Assembly (NCBI RefSeq): GCF_003259505.1
Contig: NZ_QLLK01000002.1
Span: forward strand, 443,387-507,386
Source: Algoriphagus yeomjeoni
GTDB lineage: Bacteria > Bacteroidota > Bacteroidia > Cytophagales > Cyclobacteriaceae
Length of the DNA: 64,000 nt
Direction of reading: 5' to 3'
Shown in pieces: positions 51,704-61,965 of this stretch (position 1 is its first letter; each line of letters starts with the position of its first letter). Below the pieces are notes generated by a model. It saw only the letters and a program-made list of their open reading frames with translations. It had not been told where the DNA came from and searched no databases. The translations under genes were made by a program, and so were the position numbers.

Positions 51704-54700
51704 TTAAAATTGTGCTCGAATACCAAAATTGTAGAATCTCGTCTGCGGTGCGCTTCCGATATTCATTTCCAAAAGTTCGCTGTTCGGACCTACAGTCAGT
51801 AGATTCGATCCACTGATGTAAGTGCCCAATTCCTTGATAAATCCGTTACCCAAGATGGTCTTTGGGAAAGAATAGGAAACTTGGACTTTTGCCAAATCAA
51901 AACGATTAGTGCTGTATAACCAGAAATCAGAGTTTCTGAAATTATTTGCTCCATTCAGCGTAGTAAGTCGAGGGAAAGTAGCGGTGTTTTGAGTCTCCTC
52001 AGTCCAACGATCTCTCACTTCGATCGAATACTTGTCATCAGCATTCGCCCAGAAATAGTCGTTGTTCTTCATCGCATAGGCTCCGCTTCTCATGGTTCCC
52101 AATGCGAAAAACGTGAAGTTTCTGAAACGTGCAGTCAGATTAAGACCCATTGTAAGTGGAGCACCTGACCATCCACCTCTTCCCAGATAAACTTCATCTT
52201 GGGCGTTGATTATACCGTCATTGTTTTGGTCTATGTACTTGATATCTCCAGGTCGTACTTCGCCGAAAGCTTGAGAAGGTGAATTCTCTATATCATCCAT
52301 TCCAGTGAAAAACCCATTGCTCTGTAGTCCCCAAATCGCATCCAGAGGCATACCCTGTCTGTTTTGGTAGCTATCTTCAAAGTTCTCAGATCGTCTAGCA
52401 GCTTCCGTGGTATAGTATAATCCAGACACACCTAGAGACCACTCCACTTCCCCTACTCTTTTGTTGAGGTTCAGTTGGAAATCAGCACCTTTTCGTAGGT
52501 CATTATTATAATTTACAAAAGGTATCCAGGAGGAAATCGGCCATCCAGTCACGAAATAGCTAGGATATAAAACACTATTCTGAACAAAAAGACCTGTCAT
52601 TTTACTGGTAAACACGGAGCCATTCAGCGTAAGCATATTATCAAACAAAGAAGCATCTAGCTCCAAACTGATTTCCTCTCTTTTAGGGAATTTCAAGTTA
52701 GGATTTTCACCCCTTCTCACGTCGGTACCTGTGTTGTTTAGACCATCTTTCCACTCATACCATGATCCTTCATCTGTATAAATAGCTTCATACAAATAGT
52801 AATTTGAAATATCCAGATCCGTATTGAGTATGCCGGCAGAAACCGAAATCCTCAGGTTGTCGATCACAGAGGAAGAAGACAAGAATCCTTCCTCACTCAT
52901 TCTCCAGCCTAGCGTCATCGTAGGTGAGAATGCCTGTCTGTTTTGCTTTGCAAGCATAGCAGAATGGATAAATGCTCCACTGAATTCAGCATAATACTTC
53001 TGCTGATAATTGTAGCCTAAGTAAAGACCTAAGTTTGCATTACTTGTCTTATGGTAAATCGAAGACTCTGCGATTTGGTATCCATTAGCAAGCAGCATTG
53101 CTGAAACATTGTGCTTTTCCTTGAAAGTTCTTTTGTAGTTCAGCTGCGCAGAAAATGAAACCGTCTGACGAAACCAGTTATTGTTGATATTTTGAGTTCT
53201 CGAACTGGCATCCTGTCCATATTTGGTCAGGCTGGCTATTTCGTCATCTCCATTATAGTTCGTCCAAGTCGGCTGATATACCGCATAATCATTGTCAAAA
53301 GACAAATTGTAAGAAGTCGAGTAATTCAAACCAAACAGAGAACTAAAAGATAAACCTTCGATGACATTTCTTAAATCTGCATCCACTCCTGCATTGAACT
53401 GAAACTGCCGACTTGTAAATTTATTGGAGCCACCTGCATAGATGTCTGCAATAGGATTAGTTTGATCTAGTTGGGTTCCTCCCAATAGAAATTTACCATC
53501 GATCACGTGATCGCTTGTTGCAACAAAACCTAAAGAAGCAGCATCTCCCTCATTGATGAAATCAAGAGGAATTAGCGGTGTGAATCTAAATGGTCTGAGC
53601 GTAGTAGAACCACCCCAGTAATCTGTATTTACTCCATTGCTATTGTAGAAAATAGCTGAAGCATCCACTTTCGCAGAGATAAACTCATTGAGATTCAGAT
53701 CTATATTTCCCCTAACGTTGAATCTTTCGTTGGCATTTTGTGCAGCCTGTCCAAAATCCATCACGGTACCTTCAGTCATGAAGCCAACGTTGGTGTAGTA
53801 TCTAGCTGTTTCGTTTCCACCGGAGATTTCCAGGTTTCCATCATATTTGGCGTAAGCCTCCTGCAGGTACTCTGGCGAGTAGTAATCCGTATTTGGATAG
53901 CGGTAGATATTTTCTCCCGAAGAGTGATTGAAAATATCCTCATTGGAGTAAAGCGGAGAAAGCCCATCGTTGGTTCTAGCCTCATTGTATAGGGACATGT
54001 ACTCTCCTGATCCTAAATATTGCGGATAGCGCTTTGGGGTATTGACACCCGCATTGGTACGCAAGGTGATATTTTGACTGTTTGCTACACCTCTTTTGGT
54101 AGTGACCATGATCACACCTTTTGCAGCTTTGCTTCCGTACAGTGCTACAGCAGAGACACCTTTCAAAAAAGAGATCTGTGCAATCTCAGTTGGATGAACA
54201 CTTCCTAAATCCCTAGGAACTCCATCGATCAAAACCAGCGCACTTGTATTTCCCCACAAATTACCATTAAATCCACCTACGAAAGCTTCCATGTTTTCAA
54301 GTGGATAAGTGATGTAATTATCACGAAGTATTTCCGGCATATTCACGTAGGAAACTCCTCCCATCAAATCATTTTTATCCTTGCTTTGAAAGGCCACATT
54401 TACTTGGTTTCCTTCAAGATTTGCAAATAAGATGATGTCTTCGAGATTAGGTGTAGCTAACAATAGCTTAGTCTCATATCCTGCAGCAGATACGGATAGA
54501 TAAGCATTGCTAGAAACTTCGATTTTGGCTACTCCGAGGCTATCGGAAACTGCCGACACCCCGTCTTCCTCACTAGTGACAATGGCACCCTTTATCGTTT
54601 CACCGATATTGGATTTGATCACTGGAGCCAGTGTGATTTTTAAGGTACCCTGCGCGAATAGTTGAAAGGGAATCGCAACTACTACGACACAGAATACCAC

Positions 54701-54721
54701 TATAGATTTTATATATTTCAT
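51704..54721 (-). CDS. susC: Second SusC-like TonB-dependent transporter (XusC-like)
   Basis: Outer-membrane channel for xylo-oligosaccharides. The 1,005 residues have a signal peptide (1-24), a reduced carboxypeptidase-like domain (about 40-100), a TonB-box-like VNVAFQSKDKNDL, the plug ('ALVLIDGVPRDL', 'LKGVSAVALYGSKAAKGVIMVTTKRG') and a beta-barrel ending in 'YNFGIRAQF'. There is no STN domain, so this copy cannot take part in sigma/anti-sigma signalling. It starts 43 bp after the first SusD stop. Confidence 0.92.
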   Translation of the reverse strand: MKYIKSIVVFCVVVVAIPFQLFAQGTLKITLAPVIKSNIGETIKGAIVTSEEDGVSAVSDSLGVAKIEVSSNAYLSVSAAGYETKLLLATPNLEDIILFANLEGNQVNVAFQSKDKNDLMGGVSYVNMPEILRDNYITYPLENMEAFVGGFNGNLWGNTSALVLIDGVPRDLGSVHPTEIAQISFLKGVSAVALYGSKAAKGVIMVTTKRGVANSQNITLRTNAGVNTPKRYPQYLGSGEYMSLYNEARTNDGLSPLYSNEDIFNHSSGENIYRYPNTDYYSPEYLQEAYAKYDGNLEISGGNETARYYTNVGFMTEGTVMDFGQAAQNANERFNVRGNIDLNLNEFISAKVDASAIFYNSNGVNTDYWGGSTTLRPFRFTPLIPLDFINEGDAASLGFVATSDHVIDGKFLLGGTQLDQTNPIADIYAGGSNKFTSRQFQFNAGVDADLRNVIEGLSFSSLFGLNYSTSYNLSFDNDYAVYQPTWTNYNGDDEIASLTKYGQDASSRTQNINNNWFRQTVSFSAQLNYKRTFKEKHNVSAMLLANGYQIAESSIYHKTSNANLGLYLGYNYQQKYYAEFSGAFIHSAMLAKQNRQAFSPTMTLGWRMSEEGFLSSSSVIDNLRISVSAGILNTDLDISNYYLYEAIYTDEGSWYEWKDGLNNTGTDVRRGENPNLKFPKREEISLELDASLFDNMLTLNGSVFTSKMTGLFVQNSVLYPSYFVTGWPISSWIPFVNYNNDLRKGADFQLNLNKRVGEVEWSLGVSGLYYTTEAARRSENFEDSYQNRQGMPLDAIWGLQSNGFFTGMDDIENSPSQAFGEVRPGDIKYIDQNNDGIINAQDEVYLGRGGWSGAPLTMGLNLTARFRNFTFFALGTMRSGAYAMKNNDYFWANADDKYSIEVRDRWTEETQNTATFPRLTTLNGANNFRNSDFWLYSTNRFDLAKVQVSYSFPKTILGNGFIKELGTYISGSNLLTVGPNSELLEMNIGSAPQTRFYNFGIRAQF

Positions 54722-54764
54722 TATGAATTTTCATTAGACGATGAACAGATAAACATCATTTGCC

Positions 54765-56660
54765 TTACCATCCTGGATTTTGATACATCTCAGGATACAA
54801 GGACACATCTGATACCTTCAAGGGTAGCCAATAGTGTTTCTCCGTGAAAGGACGTTTCAGGATCTCCACTTCTCTGATGTTGGCAACGCGGTTTTCAGTA
54901 GGATCATCTGTATTGAAATCTCCTACACGATCCATTTCCACTGAAGTCTTTACTGTATAAGGTTCTTCGATCAAAAGCATCCAGCGACGAAGGTCAGTGA
55001 ATCTGTGTCTCTCGAATGCCAATTCTACAGCACGCTCTCTTCTAAGCTCAGGAATAAACTCTGCGACAGATCCGGTAAACTTACTGTGAACCTGTGCCAT
55101 ACCTGCTCTATCACGGATTACATTGACTGCATCCACAGCAGTTTTGCTAAAAGTAGCAGAAGGAGCATTTGGTGAGTTATAACCTGTAGCTGCAGCTTCT
55201 GCATACATCAGGTAGATATCTGCCACTCTCATGTACGGTACATTGATATGCAGGGAAGTACCCCAGTCATAGGCATTGTCATACAAATTAGCTCTGAGTG
55301 TCACAAATTTTCTACTCATGTATCCTGTTCGGCTACCGTTACTCAGGTTTCTATAGCTTCCACCTGTAAAAAGGTTGGCATATCTGTTCGGTTCTTGAGA
55401 TTGATCTGGAATAGAACCTTGGATCACTTTCACGCCATCAAATGTGATGTCGCTGTAGAATCTAGGATCTCTTCCTTTCCAAGGAAAATTGGGGTCATAG
55501 CCCGACTCAGGGTCAGCTTTAGAGATATCATCCGGTAGCGGAAGGCCATTTGCCATGCCGTAATTATCATGGATATAATTTGCCGTAGGCATAAACATGG
55601 TAGCATCTCCCTGACTGATCAGCAATGGCATAAACTGCTTAGAAATCTGATAGTTACTTCCATTAGCTCCTGTGGTAGGAGCTCTGAACATCGCCTCAGT
55701 TCCTCCTGGCATAGCCCAGTTTTGCCCAGTAGTATAGAATATATTGGATTTCTGAGCAAAAGGCATCAAGCTATAAATGGTCTGCCCGGTCTCAATCAAT
55801 TGAAGCAGTTCACCAAAGACATCTGCTGAGCGCTTGCTGTACGCTGCATCGTAGGTTCTACTGCCTGTTTCGGTATAGTTCATGAGCGGACTTGCAGCCC
55901 AAAGCAGGTTTTTTCCTAGGTAGCCCAAAGCCATTGCTTTGTTAATTCTCATGGTATTTTTACCAATTGTATTTCTACCAGCCGTGGTATTATCCCAGTT
56001 TAAAGGCAATAGATCTGCAGCTCTTCGTAAATCGTCAGCCACTCTATCAGCGGATTCTCTATAGGAAAGACGAGGCAAGCGCAATTGCTCATCACTTGGG
56101 AGCACATAATCTATGTATGGCAATCCACCGAAATACTGAATCAATTGGAAATGAAACCATCCTCTGAAAAACAATAATTGTCCTTCTATCAATCTTCTTT
56201 CTTCATCTGTAGCATCTGTGAGTCTATGAAGGTTTTCAAGACCCAAATTAGCTTTTCGGATACCTCTCCAAGCCAGTGGCCAAAGTGCTTTTTGGTGGTG
56301 ACCTCCTGTAGTAGACGCGTTTCCTTTGTCGAACCAGCCTACTCCTCCACCTTGCTCAGCTTGCCAAGCCCAGAAGTTTCCGCGGTCGAAATTGTAAGAA
56401 ACTGTAAAAGTCCCTGCAGTGGATTCGATTTCATCTTCTCCAAAATTCCAAGCACTTACCCAGTAGGCTAAAGTGAAATTTGGAACAGCATGGTAAAGCT
56501 CTTCGGTGAATCCCTGGAAATTATTGAAATTCTGGAAAGCTGTTTCTTCAGAAATAATTGAATCTGGAGTTCTTTCAAGATAATCTTCACAAGAGGTCGC
56601 AGATAGAAATATAGCTACCATGAATCCACTCTTTATGATGTTCTTTATGTAGTTTTTCAT
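54765..56660 (-). CDS. susD: First SusD-like glycan-binding lipoprotein (XusB-like)
   Basis: Surface glycan-binding lid for the first SusC. From the ATG at 56660 it has 631 residues with lipobox ATSC followed by EDYLERTPDS; upstream Mets at 56666 and 56687 are in frame but would lengthen or overlap. RagB/SusD landmarks: 'YSISEETAF'-like start of the domain, 'LLFFRGWFHFQLIQYFGGLPY', and the C-terminal 'IPELRRERAVELAFERHRFTDLRRWML'. It starts 13 bp after the first SusC stop, a coupled pair. Confidence 0.92.
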   Translation of the reverse strand: MKNYIKNIIKSGFMVAIFLSATSCEDYLERTPDSIISEETAFQNFNNFQGFTEELYHAVPNFTLAYWVSAWNFGEDEIESTAGTFTVSYNFDRGNFWAWQAEQGGGVGWFDKGNASTTGGHHQKALWPLAWRGIRKANLGLENLHRLTDATDEERRLIEGQLLFFRGWFHFQLIQYFGGLPYIDYVLPSDEQLRLPRLSYRESADRVADDLRRAADLLPLNWDNTTAGRNTIGKNTMRINKAMALGYLGKNLLWAASPLMNYTETGSRTYDAAYSKRSADVFGELLQLIETGQTIYSLMPFAQKSNIFYTTGQNWAMPGGTEAMFRAPTTGANGSNYQISKQFMPLLISQGDATMFMPTANYIHDNYGMANGLPLPDDISKADPESGYDPNFPWKGRDPRFYSDITFDGVKVIQGSIPDQSQEPNRYANLFTGGSYRNLSNGSRTGYMSRKFVTLRANLYDNAYDWGTSLHINVPYMRVADIYLMYAEAAATGYNSPNAPSATFSKTAVDAVNVIRDRAGMAQVHSKFTGSVAEFIPELRRERAVELAFERHRFTDLRRWMLLIEEPYTVKTSVEMDRVGDFNTDDPTENRVANIREVEILKRPFTEKHYWLPLKVSDVSLYPEMYQNPGW

Positions 56661-56673
56661 TTGCATAACTATT

Positions 56674-59600
56674 TTAGAATGAAACATTTAAGCCGAGATT
56701 TATTCTCCTAACAGTAGGATAAGCACCAGCCCATCCAGCTGAAGAGAAATTGGACTCCCGATCATCCGGCATATCCGTCCACAGTAGGAGGTTGTTACCG
56801 TTTGCGTATACTCTCAGTGATTCTACACCTATACTTCTTACCCAATTCCCAGTAAACAAATAAGCTATTTCAGCATTTTTGAGTCTTAGGTAAGATCCGT
56901 CATACAAGTACCGTTGGCCATTACTATAACCTGGCATAAGTGCCCCCCATCTAGGCATAGGTGAGTCTGGATTGACATTATCCTCAGACCAGTATGATCC
57001 TTCTTCGTATACTCGATTCAGTCGATTGTTCAAACTACTCAGCGGCACATCCCGAGTGACATTGTTTACCCCATAGAATTGCACATAAAGGCTCAATCCA
57101 TTCCATTCTACCCCAAGATTGGTACTGAAGGTATTTTCAGGAACGCCTGAGAATCCATATGGAGCAGCATCGAATGAATCGATGACTCCGTCTCCATTGA
57201 AATCCAGAATTTGTAGTCCTCCAGGTAGCTTAAATTGATCATTTGCATTGTGAGGAGTACTTCCATATACTTCATCCCAGTTGCTGTAATAGCCATTGCT
57301 GATGTGAGTACGGTATTGTCCAAGCTGGTAGCCCTCGTCTTTTTGGTAAGCCACTTGAAGCTCTGGATCGTCACGCTCTATCACCACGTTAGCAGCATGA
57401 GTCATAGATACGTCACCCCAAATTCTGATTTGGTTTTCAAAAGTATGACTAGCGCCAACTGTAAATTCAAAACCCTCAGTGATCACTCTACCCAAATTGG
57501 CAGCAGGAGCTGTGGTTCCATAATAACTTGGGATGGAACGGTCACCTGACATTAGGATGTCTTTACGATCATCCTTGAAGTATTCAAAATTACCATTGAT
57601 CTTACCGTTAAAAATATCGAACTCTAAACCAATGTTTGTCTTGTAAACAGTCTCCCATTGTACTTCTGGGTTACCCACTGAAGTCTGACGATACCAGGTA
57701 TAAGGGCTGTACTCTCCGCCTTCACCCACGATACCTAACTGAGAGCTATTACCGTAGCTCCATTGATCCATAAATAGGAATCTGCCACCAATATTATCAT
57801 CTCCCACTTCTCCATAACTTGCTCTTATTTTGAGGAAATCAATGAAGGAAAGAGATTTCATAAAATTTTCTTCAGAAATCACCCATCCAATACCACCGGA
57901 AGAGAAGAATGCATAGCGGTATTCAGGAGCAAATTTCTCCGACCCGTTGTAAGCTCCACTGTAATCGATCAGGTATTTACTCTTATAATCGTAATTAGCT
58001 CGGAACACCCAGTCTTCACGATAAGCAGGTATCACATTTCCAATCGCATCCTCTTGACGGCTCATCAGACCCATTAGAGAGTAGTGATGATCTTGGGCGA
58101 TACTACCAGAATAATTTAACTGGAATTGGTAATATAGTCTTCGTTGTGCACCTCCTACAGAACCGTTGGCTGTACCCCAAGTCACTGCCTCACGGAAATC
58201 AAATCTACTGTTGGAATCCACGATGTCATCGTATCTGTGAATTCCAGTTTCCGGGTCTACCCATTTCTGGAATGGCGTATTGTAAAGGTCATTTACACCT
58301 CTATTTGATTCTGTAAATGAATTATCCACTGCAAGCGTACCTCTGAAGTTCAGTCCTTTCAGGATCATGCTTAGATCTTGATTTAGGACGAAGTTTGTAG
58401 AAAGCTGGGTTGTAGTAATATACTGTAAACCACTGACTGCAAGTATTCTAACAGAGTTTTCTGCTGCTACATCATCTGGAGCATAAACTCCCCATGCGCC
58501 ATCGGCATACACAGGCATAAATGCATCAGGTGGATTTGCATAGGCCGCACTCCAGAAGCTACTTGAGTTACCTCCACCCCATGGGGTTTTTCGTACACCA
58601 TAGGAACCGCCAAGATTTACCTGTAGCTTCGTGCTAGAGGTAAGTTGGAAATCCAGGTTACTACGGAAATTCAATCTGTTATAATTGTAGCCAGGCTCAT
58701 AGCCTCGGTTGTTATCAAAATCACGAAATAAATCCCCTTCATTTTGATAATCAATGCTGGCGAAATATTGGGTGAATTTAGTACCACCACGAATTCCCAC
58801 ATTGGCATTGTATGCCATTGCGTAGTCTTTGAAAAGGGTTTCCTGCCAATCTATATTCGGAAAGCGCTCTGCTTCCTGCCAATCTGCAGGATTTCTATAT
58901 TTATCCCTGATAGAATAAGGAATGTAATCTGACCAGCCAACAGGATTAGAAGATAGTTCGTTTTCAATAGCTCTGTTTCTTACTCCGATGGCGCTAAATG
59001 CATCATATTTACCAGGTAGTTTAGAGACCACCTTCATGGTGGAGTTTACATTTGCTGTGATTTGAGCTTTGCCTTCTCTACCTCGTTTGGTAGTCACGAT
59101 GATTACACCGTTTGCACCTCTAGATCCAAACACTGCGGTAGCTGATGCATCTTTCAACACAGAAATAGACTCGACCGATGCGATGTCCATGGTATTAAAG
59201 AATTCTGGACGCTCTACCCCATCAACCAGAATTAGTGGAGCGTTACCATTCCAGCTATTCTGACCTCTAATCACAATCTGAGGATTTTCACCACCTGGTA
59301 CACCTGTACTTGCTGTAGTGATTACGCCAGGCAGGTTACCAGTAAGTGCTGATCCTACGTTGGAAATACCACCGGTACGCTTGAGGACTTCACCACTTGT
59401 TTGTGCAACAGCACCTACGATGGTTTCCTTTTTCTGCTCAGCATAGCCGACCACAATTACCTCTTCGAGACTAGTCAGATCTTCTTCCAGGGTTAGGTTG
59501 ATCACCGCTTGGTTAGAAACTAGCACTTCTTTTTCTACAAAGCCAATAAAGCTAAACACAAGAGTCTCACCCTCATTGACATTAATGGTGTATTCACCAT

Positions 59601-60108
59601 CAAGGTTAGTAGTGGTTCCTCTTGTTGTATTCTTTATTCGTACTGTGACCCCTGGTAGGGGTAAGCCTGTATAATCCAAAACCTGACCTGTGATCTCTAC
59701 GATTGCAGGTGCTTTTACCTCTTCGGCAGGTTTTGGCTTTTTAGGACCATTGGTGATGTGAATATTGTCATCCACTTGCACAAATTTCAAATTTGTCTGA
59801 CTGGATATTTCAAGTAAAACCTCCGATAAGGGAGCATTTTTTCTTGACAGATTCACCTTGAGTTCATTCACTGCCACCTTCGCTTTATTGTAGGTGAATT
59901 GAAAACCGCTTTGGGCTTCTAGCTCAGTGATAACTTTTTCTAGTGTACTTCCATTAAACTTCACTGTGACAGTCACATCGGAAAGCCCTTTTAATTGGGC
60001 ATGACCTGTATTTGCCATCAGCACTGCTGTAAAAAACAGCTGAAAAAGGAACGCACACATAAAATATTTGGAAAGCATAATGATTTTCCTAAGTATTGAT
60101 TTTTCCAT
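56674..60108 (-). CDS. susC: First SusC-like TonB-dependent transporter with STN domain (XusA-like)
   Basis: Outer-membrane channel for xylan fragments that can also signal. The 1,144 residues begin with a signal peptide (about 1-38), then an STN (secretin/TonB short N-terminal) domain (about 42-118, 'DVTVTVKFNGSTLEKVITELEA'), CarboxypepD_reg (about 137-213, 'VLDYTGLPLPGVTVRIKNTTRG'), TonB-box EEVIVVGYA, plug ('LILVDGVERPEF', 'SISVLKDASATAVFGSRGANGVIIVTTKRG') and a barrel ending 'RRINLGLNVSF'. The STN domain is what contacts the FecR anti-sigma in other Bacteroidota systems, and the FecR/sigma genes lie directly upstream. Confidence 0.94.
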   Translation of the reverse strand: MEKSILRKIIMLSKYFMCAFLFQLFFTAVLMANTGHAQLKGLSDVTVTVKFNGSTLEKVITELEAQSGFQFTYNKAKVAVNELKVNLSRKNAPLSEVLLEISSQTNLKFVQVDDNIHITNGPKKPKPAEEVKAPAIVEITGQVLDYTGLPLPGVTVRIKNTTRGTTTNLDGEYTINVNEGETLVFSFIGFVEKEVLVSNQAVINLTLEEDLTSLEEVIVVGYAEQKKETIVGAVAQTSGEVLKRTGGISNVGSALTGNLPGVITTASTGVPGGENPQIVIRGQNSWNGNAPLILVDGVERPEFFNTMDIASVESISVLKDASATAVFGSRGANGVIIVTTKRGREGKAQITANVNSTMKVVSKLPGKYDAFSAIGVRNRAIENELSSNPVGWSDYIPYSIRDKYRNPADWQEAERFPNIDWQETLFKDYAMAYNANVGIRGGTKFTQYFASIDYQNEGDLFRDFDNNRGYEPGYNYNRLNFRSNLDFQLTSSTKLQVNLGGSYGVRKTPWGGGNSSSFWSAAYANPPDAFMPVYADGAWGVYAPDDVAAENSVRILAVSGLQYITTTQLSTNFVLNQDLSMILKGLNFRGTLAVDNSFTESNRGVNDLYNTPFQKWVDPETGIHRYDDIVDSNSRFDFREAVTWGTANGSVGGAQRRLYYQFQLNYSGSIAQDHHYSLMGLMSRQEDAIGNVIPAYREDWVFRANYDYKSKYLIDYSGAYNGSEKFAPEYRYAFFSSGGIGWVISEENFMKSLSFIDFLKIRASYGEVGDDNIGGRFLFMDQWSYGNSSQLGIVGEGGEYSPYTWYRQTSVGNPEVQWETVYKTNIGLEFDIFNGKINGNFEYFKDDRKDILMSGDRSIPSYYGTTAPAANLGRVITEGFEFTVGASHTFENQIRIWGDVSMTHAANVVIERDDPELQVAYQKDEGYQLGQYRTHISNGYYSNWDEVYGSTPHNANDQFKLPGGLQILDFNGDGVIDSFDAAPYGFSGVPENTFSTNLGVEWNGLSLYVQFYGVNNVTRDVPLSSLNNRLNRVYEEGSYWSEDNVNPDSPMPRWGALMPGYSNGQRYLYDGSYLRLKNAEIAYLFTGNWVRSIGVESLRVYANGNNLLLWTDMPDDRESNFSSAGWAGAYPTVRRINLGLNVSF

Positions 60109-60259
60109 ACTTTTGTTTAAGATTTTAAGTGTAGTACTTGAGATTTAGCCTTTGTTTAATTTGACGATTGGTACAAAGGCTTTAGGCAGAAAAGCATTCG
60201 CTATTCTGCCTATTTTTTTCAGCTGCTGTTGGGGTATAGATTTTCCATGGTTAGTAGGT

Positions 60260-61288
60260 TTATGGGTTTGAAATTGTAATTGTTTTATTATTGATTTTGT
60301 ATTGAAATTCAGAAGAAATACTAATTCCCTCTAGCACTTGATTCAAGGGTTTATTGTGGTATTGGCCCGAATAAGACCAGTTTTTATCCACTTTCAAGGT
60401 GCTTTCTATGGTAACACCGAACCAGTCTTCCAATTTCTCGAGTACTTCAGGATAAGAGTCATCTTCAAAAACCAGGTACTGGTCCCTCCAGCCAAAAACT
60501 GCTAATGGATCAAAATCTGTTTTGGATATTTCTCCATTCTGACGCTTGATTAGCATTTCGTTAGGGAGCACTGTGATTATTCCTCCAGTAGAGTCAGTCA
60601 CTTCTACTTTTCCTTCCACTAGCGCAAGCTCAAAATCATCTTCATTCTTCAAATTGAACGAAGTACCTAGCACTGTCACTTGGCTGTTATCTATCTCTAT
60701 TATAAAAGGTCTGTTTGGATCAGCTTTTACATCAAAAAATGCTTCGCCTTTCATTCGGACTGTTCTCTTCTCCCCATCAAAATTCTGAGGGTATTCTATA
60801 CTACTGGCTGCATTAAGATGCACTCTGGTGCCATCCGGTAATTGGAATTTGTATTTCTGCCCTGCAGGATTGTCCACGTTGAGCCAAGTGACCACCTGCT
60901 GATTTTGTGATTCCTCCTGATTTCTCTTGTTCAGAACATCTATTCCATAAACTGTAGAAAACACCAAAAACAAAATGGCAGCAGTCTTGTGCCATCCGCT
61001 CCATTGGAAATGACTTCCGTCGGCTCTTTGCTGATGGCTCTTTTCTACAATATCCTCATACAGATCCATGTAAGCCTGATCAGAAAGCACATACCTTTCT
61101 TTATAATCGATCATCGCAATGATCTCTTTAGCCTTCTGCAGAATAGGTCTTCTCTCCGGGTTATTTTCGATCCATTTGAGCCAAAAGTGATTGGTTTCTT
61201 CTCCAGGATTTTTCACCCACTGAATGAAAAATTCATCATTCAAAAAATCCTCTATTTCAAAATCTATATATTTATATTTTTCGTCCAT
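60260..61288 (-). CDS. FecR-family anti-sigma factor
   Basis: Membrane regulator that holds the ECF sigma factor until the STN domain of its SusC partner binds ligand. The 342 residues have a cytoplasmic N-terminal part (1-100), a TM helix (about 103-120, AAILFLVFSTVYGIDVL), the FecR domain (about 135-235, 'YKFQLPDGTRVHLNAASSIEYP', 'GEAFFDVKADPNRPFIIEIDN'), and a C-terminal DUF4974 domain (about 268-340). It starts 23 bp after the sigma factor stop and lies 151 bp ahead of the first SusC. Confidence 0.93.
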   Translation of the reverse strand: MDEKYKYIDFEIEDFLNDEFFIQWVKNPGEETNHFWLKWIENNPERRPILQKAKEIIAMIDYKERYVLSDQAYMDLYEDIVEKSHQQRADGSHFQWSGWHKTAAILFLVFSTVYGIDVLNKRNQEESQNQQVVTWLNVDNPAGQKYKFQLPDGTRVHLNAASSIEYPQNFDGEKRTVRMKGEAFFDVKADPNRPFIIEIDNSQVTVLGTSFNLKNEDDFELALVEGKVEVTDSTGGIITVLPNEMLIKRQNGEISKTDFDPLAVFGWRDQYLVFEDDSYPEVLEKLEDWFGVTIESTLKVDKNWSYSGQYHNKPLNQVLEGISISSEFQYKINNKTITISNP

Positions 61289-61311
61289 GGTAGTGGCAGG
61301 AAGCGTGCTGA

Positions 61312-61965
61312 TTAGGCTTTCTTAACTTCAAATATTTCTTTTAATCTCTCCATGGCTCTATAAACCAAGGTTCGGGCAGTTTTAACTTCACTGAAATTCA
61401 TTATTTCAGCTATCTCTTTATAGGAAAGCTCTTCTTGATAGAGCATAATAATCGCTTGTCGTTGTCTGGTAGAAAGCTTGTTGAGTGCGTTGGCTATTTC
61501 AACCTTCTTCTCTAAAGCAAATTCCTCGTCTATTAACTTAGTCTCATGCGAGGTCTCGATGTGAAAAATGTTTTCCTCATTTTCGAGAGAAATCAAATCA
61601 GTATTCAGCTTTCTCTCTTTTTTCAGAAATTTGAAAAGCTCTCGATGGAAAACTATAAACAAGTACCCTTTGATTCGCTGTACGTCTCCAAGTTTAGCTT
61701 GATTCTTACGTAGATCTACAAACATTTTCTGAAGACAATCCCTGATTAATTCTTCTTGCTTACAGATTTGCATTCCATAATTAAAAAGGTCCGCTACATA
61801 TTTACGATAGATGTAATTGAATGCAGCTTCATCTCCACTTTTAAAAGATGCCCAGACCTCACGGTCTGATTTTTCAGTATATACCACCATTACTTGACTA
61901 TGCTGCATGTACAGCATAGCGGAGGTTTCTGTGGGCTCAATAGGTTTATTCTGGGTTTTTTTCAT
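61312..61965 (-). CDS. ECF RNA polymerase sigma-70 factor
   Basis: Cell-surface-signalling sigma factor of 217 residues. Region 2 is about 43-110 ('DEAAFNYIYRKYVADLFNYG', 'IKGYLFIVFHRELFKFLKKE'); region 4 about 155-208 ('LSTRQRQAIIMLYQEELSYKEIAEIMNFSEVKTA'), with a helix-turn-helix at the end. It is the FecI-like partner of the downstream FecR gene (23 bp) and probably drives the SusC/SusD operon. The first 30 residues are unusual (a Met-rich stretch 'MLYMQHSQVMVVYTEK'); a later start at Met26 is possible. Confidence 0.93.
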   Translation of the reverse strand: MKKTQNKPIEPTETSAMLYMQHSQVMVVYTEKSDREVWASFKSGDEAAFNYIYRKYVADLFNYGMQICKQEELIRDCLQKMFVDLRKNQAKLGDVQRIKGYLFIVFHRELFKFLKKERKLNTDLISLENEENIFHIETSHETKLIDEEFALEKKVEIANALNKLSTRQRQAIIMLYQEELSYKEIAEIMNFSEVKTARTLVYRAMERLKEIFEVKKA

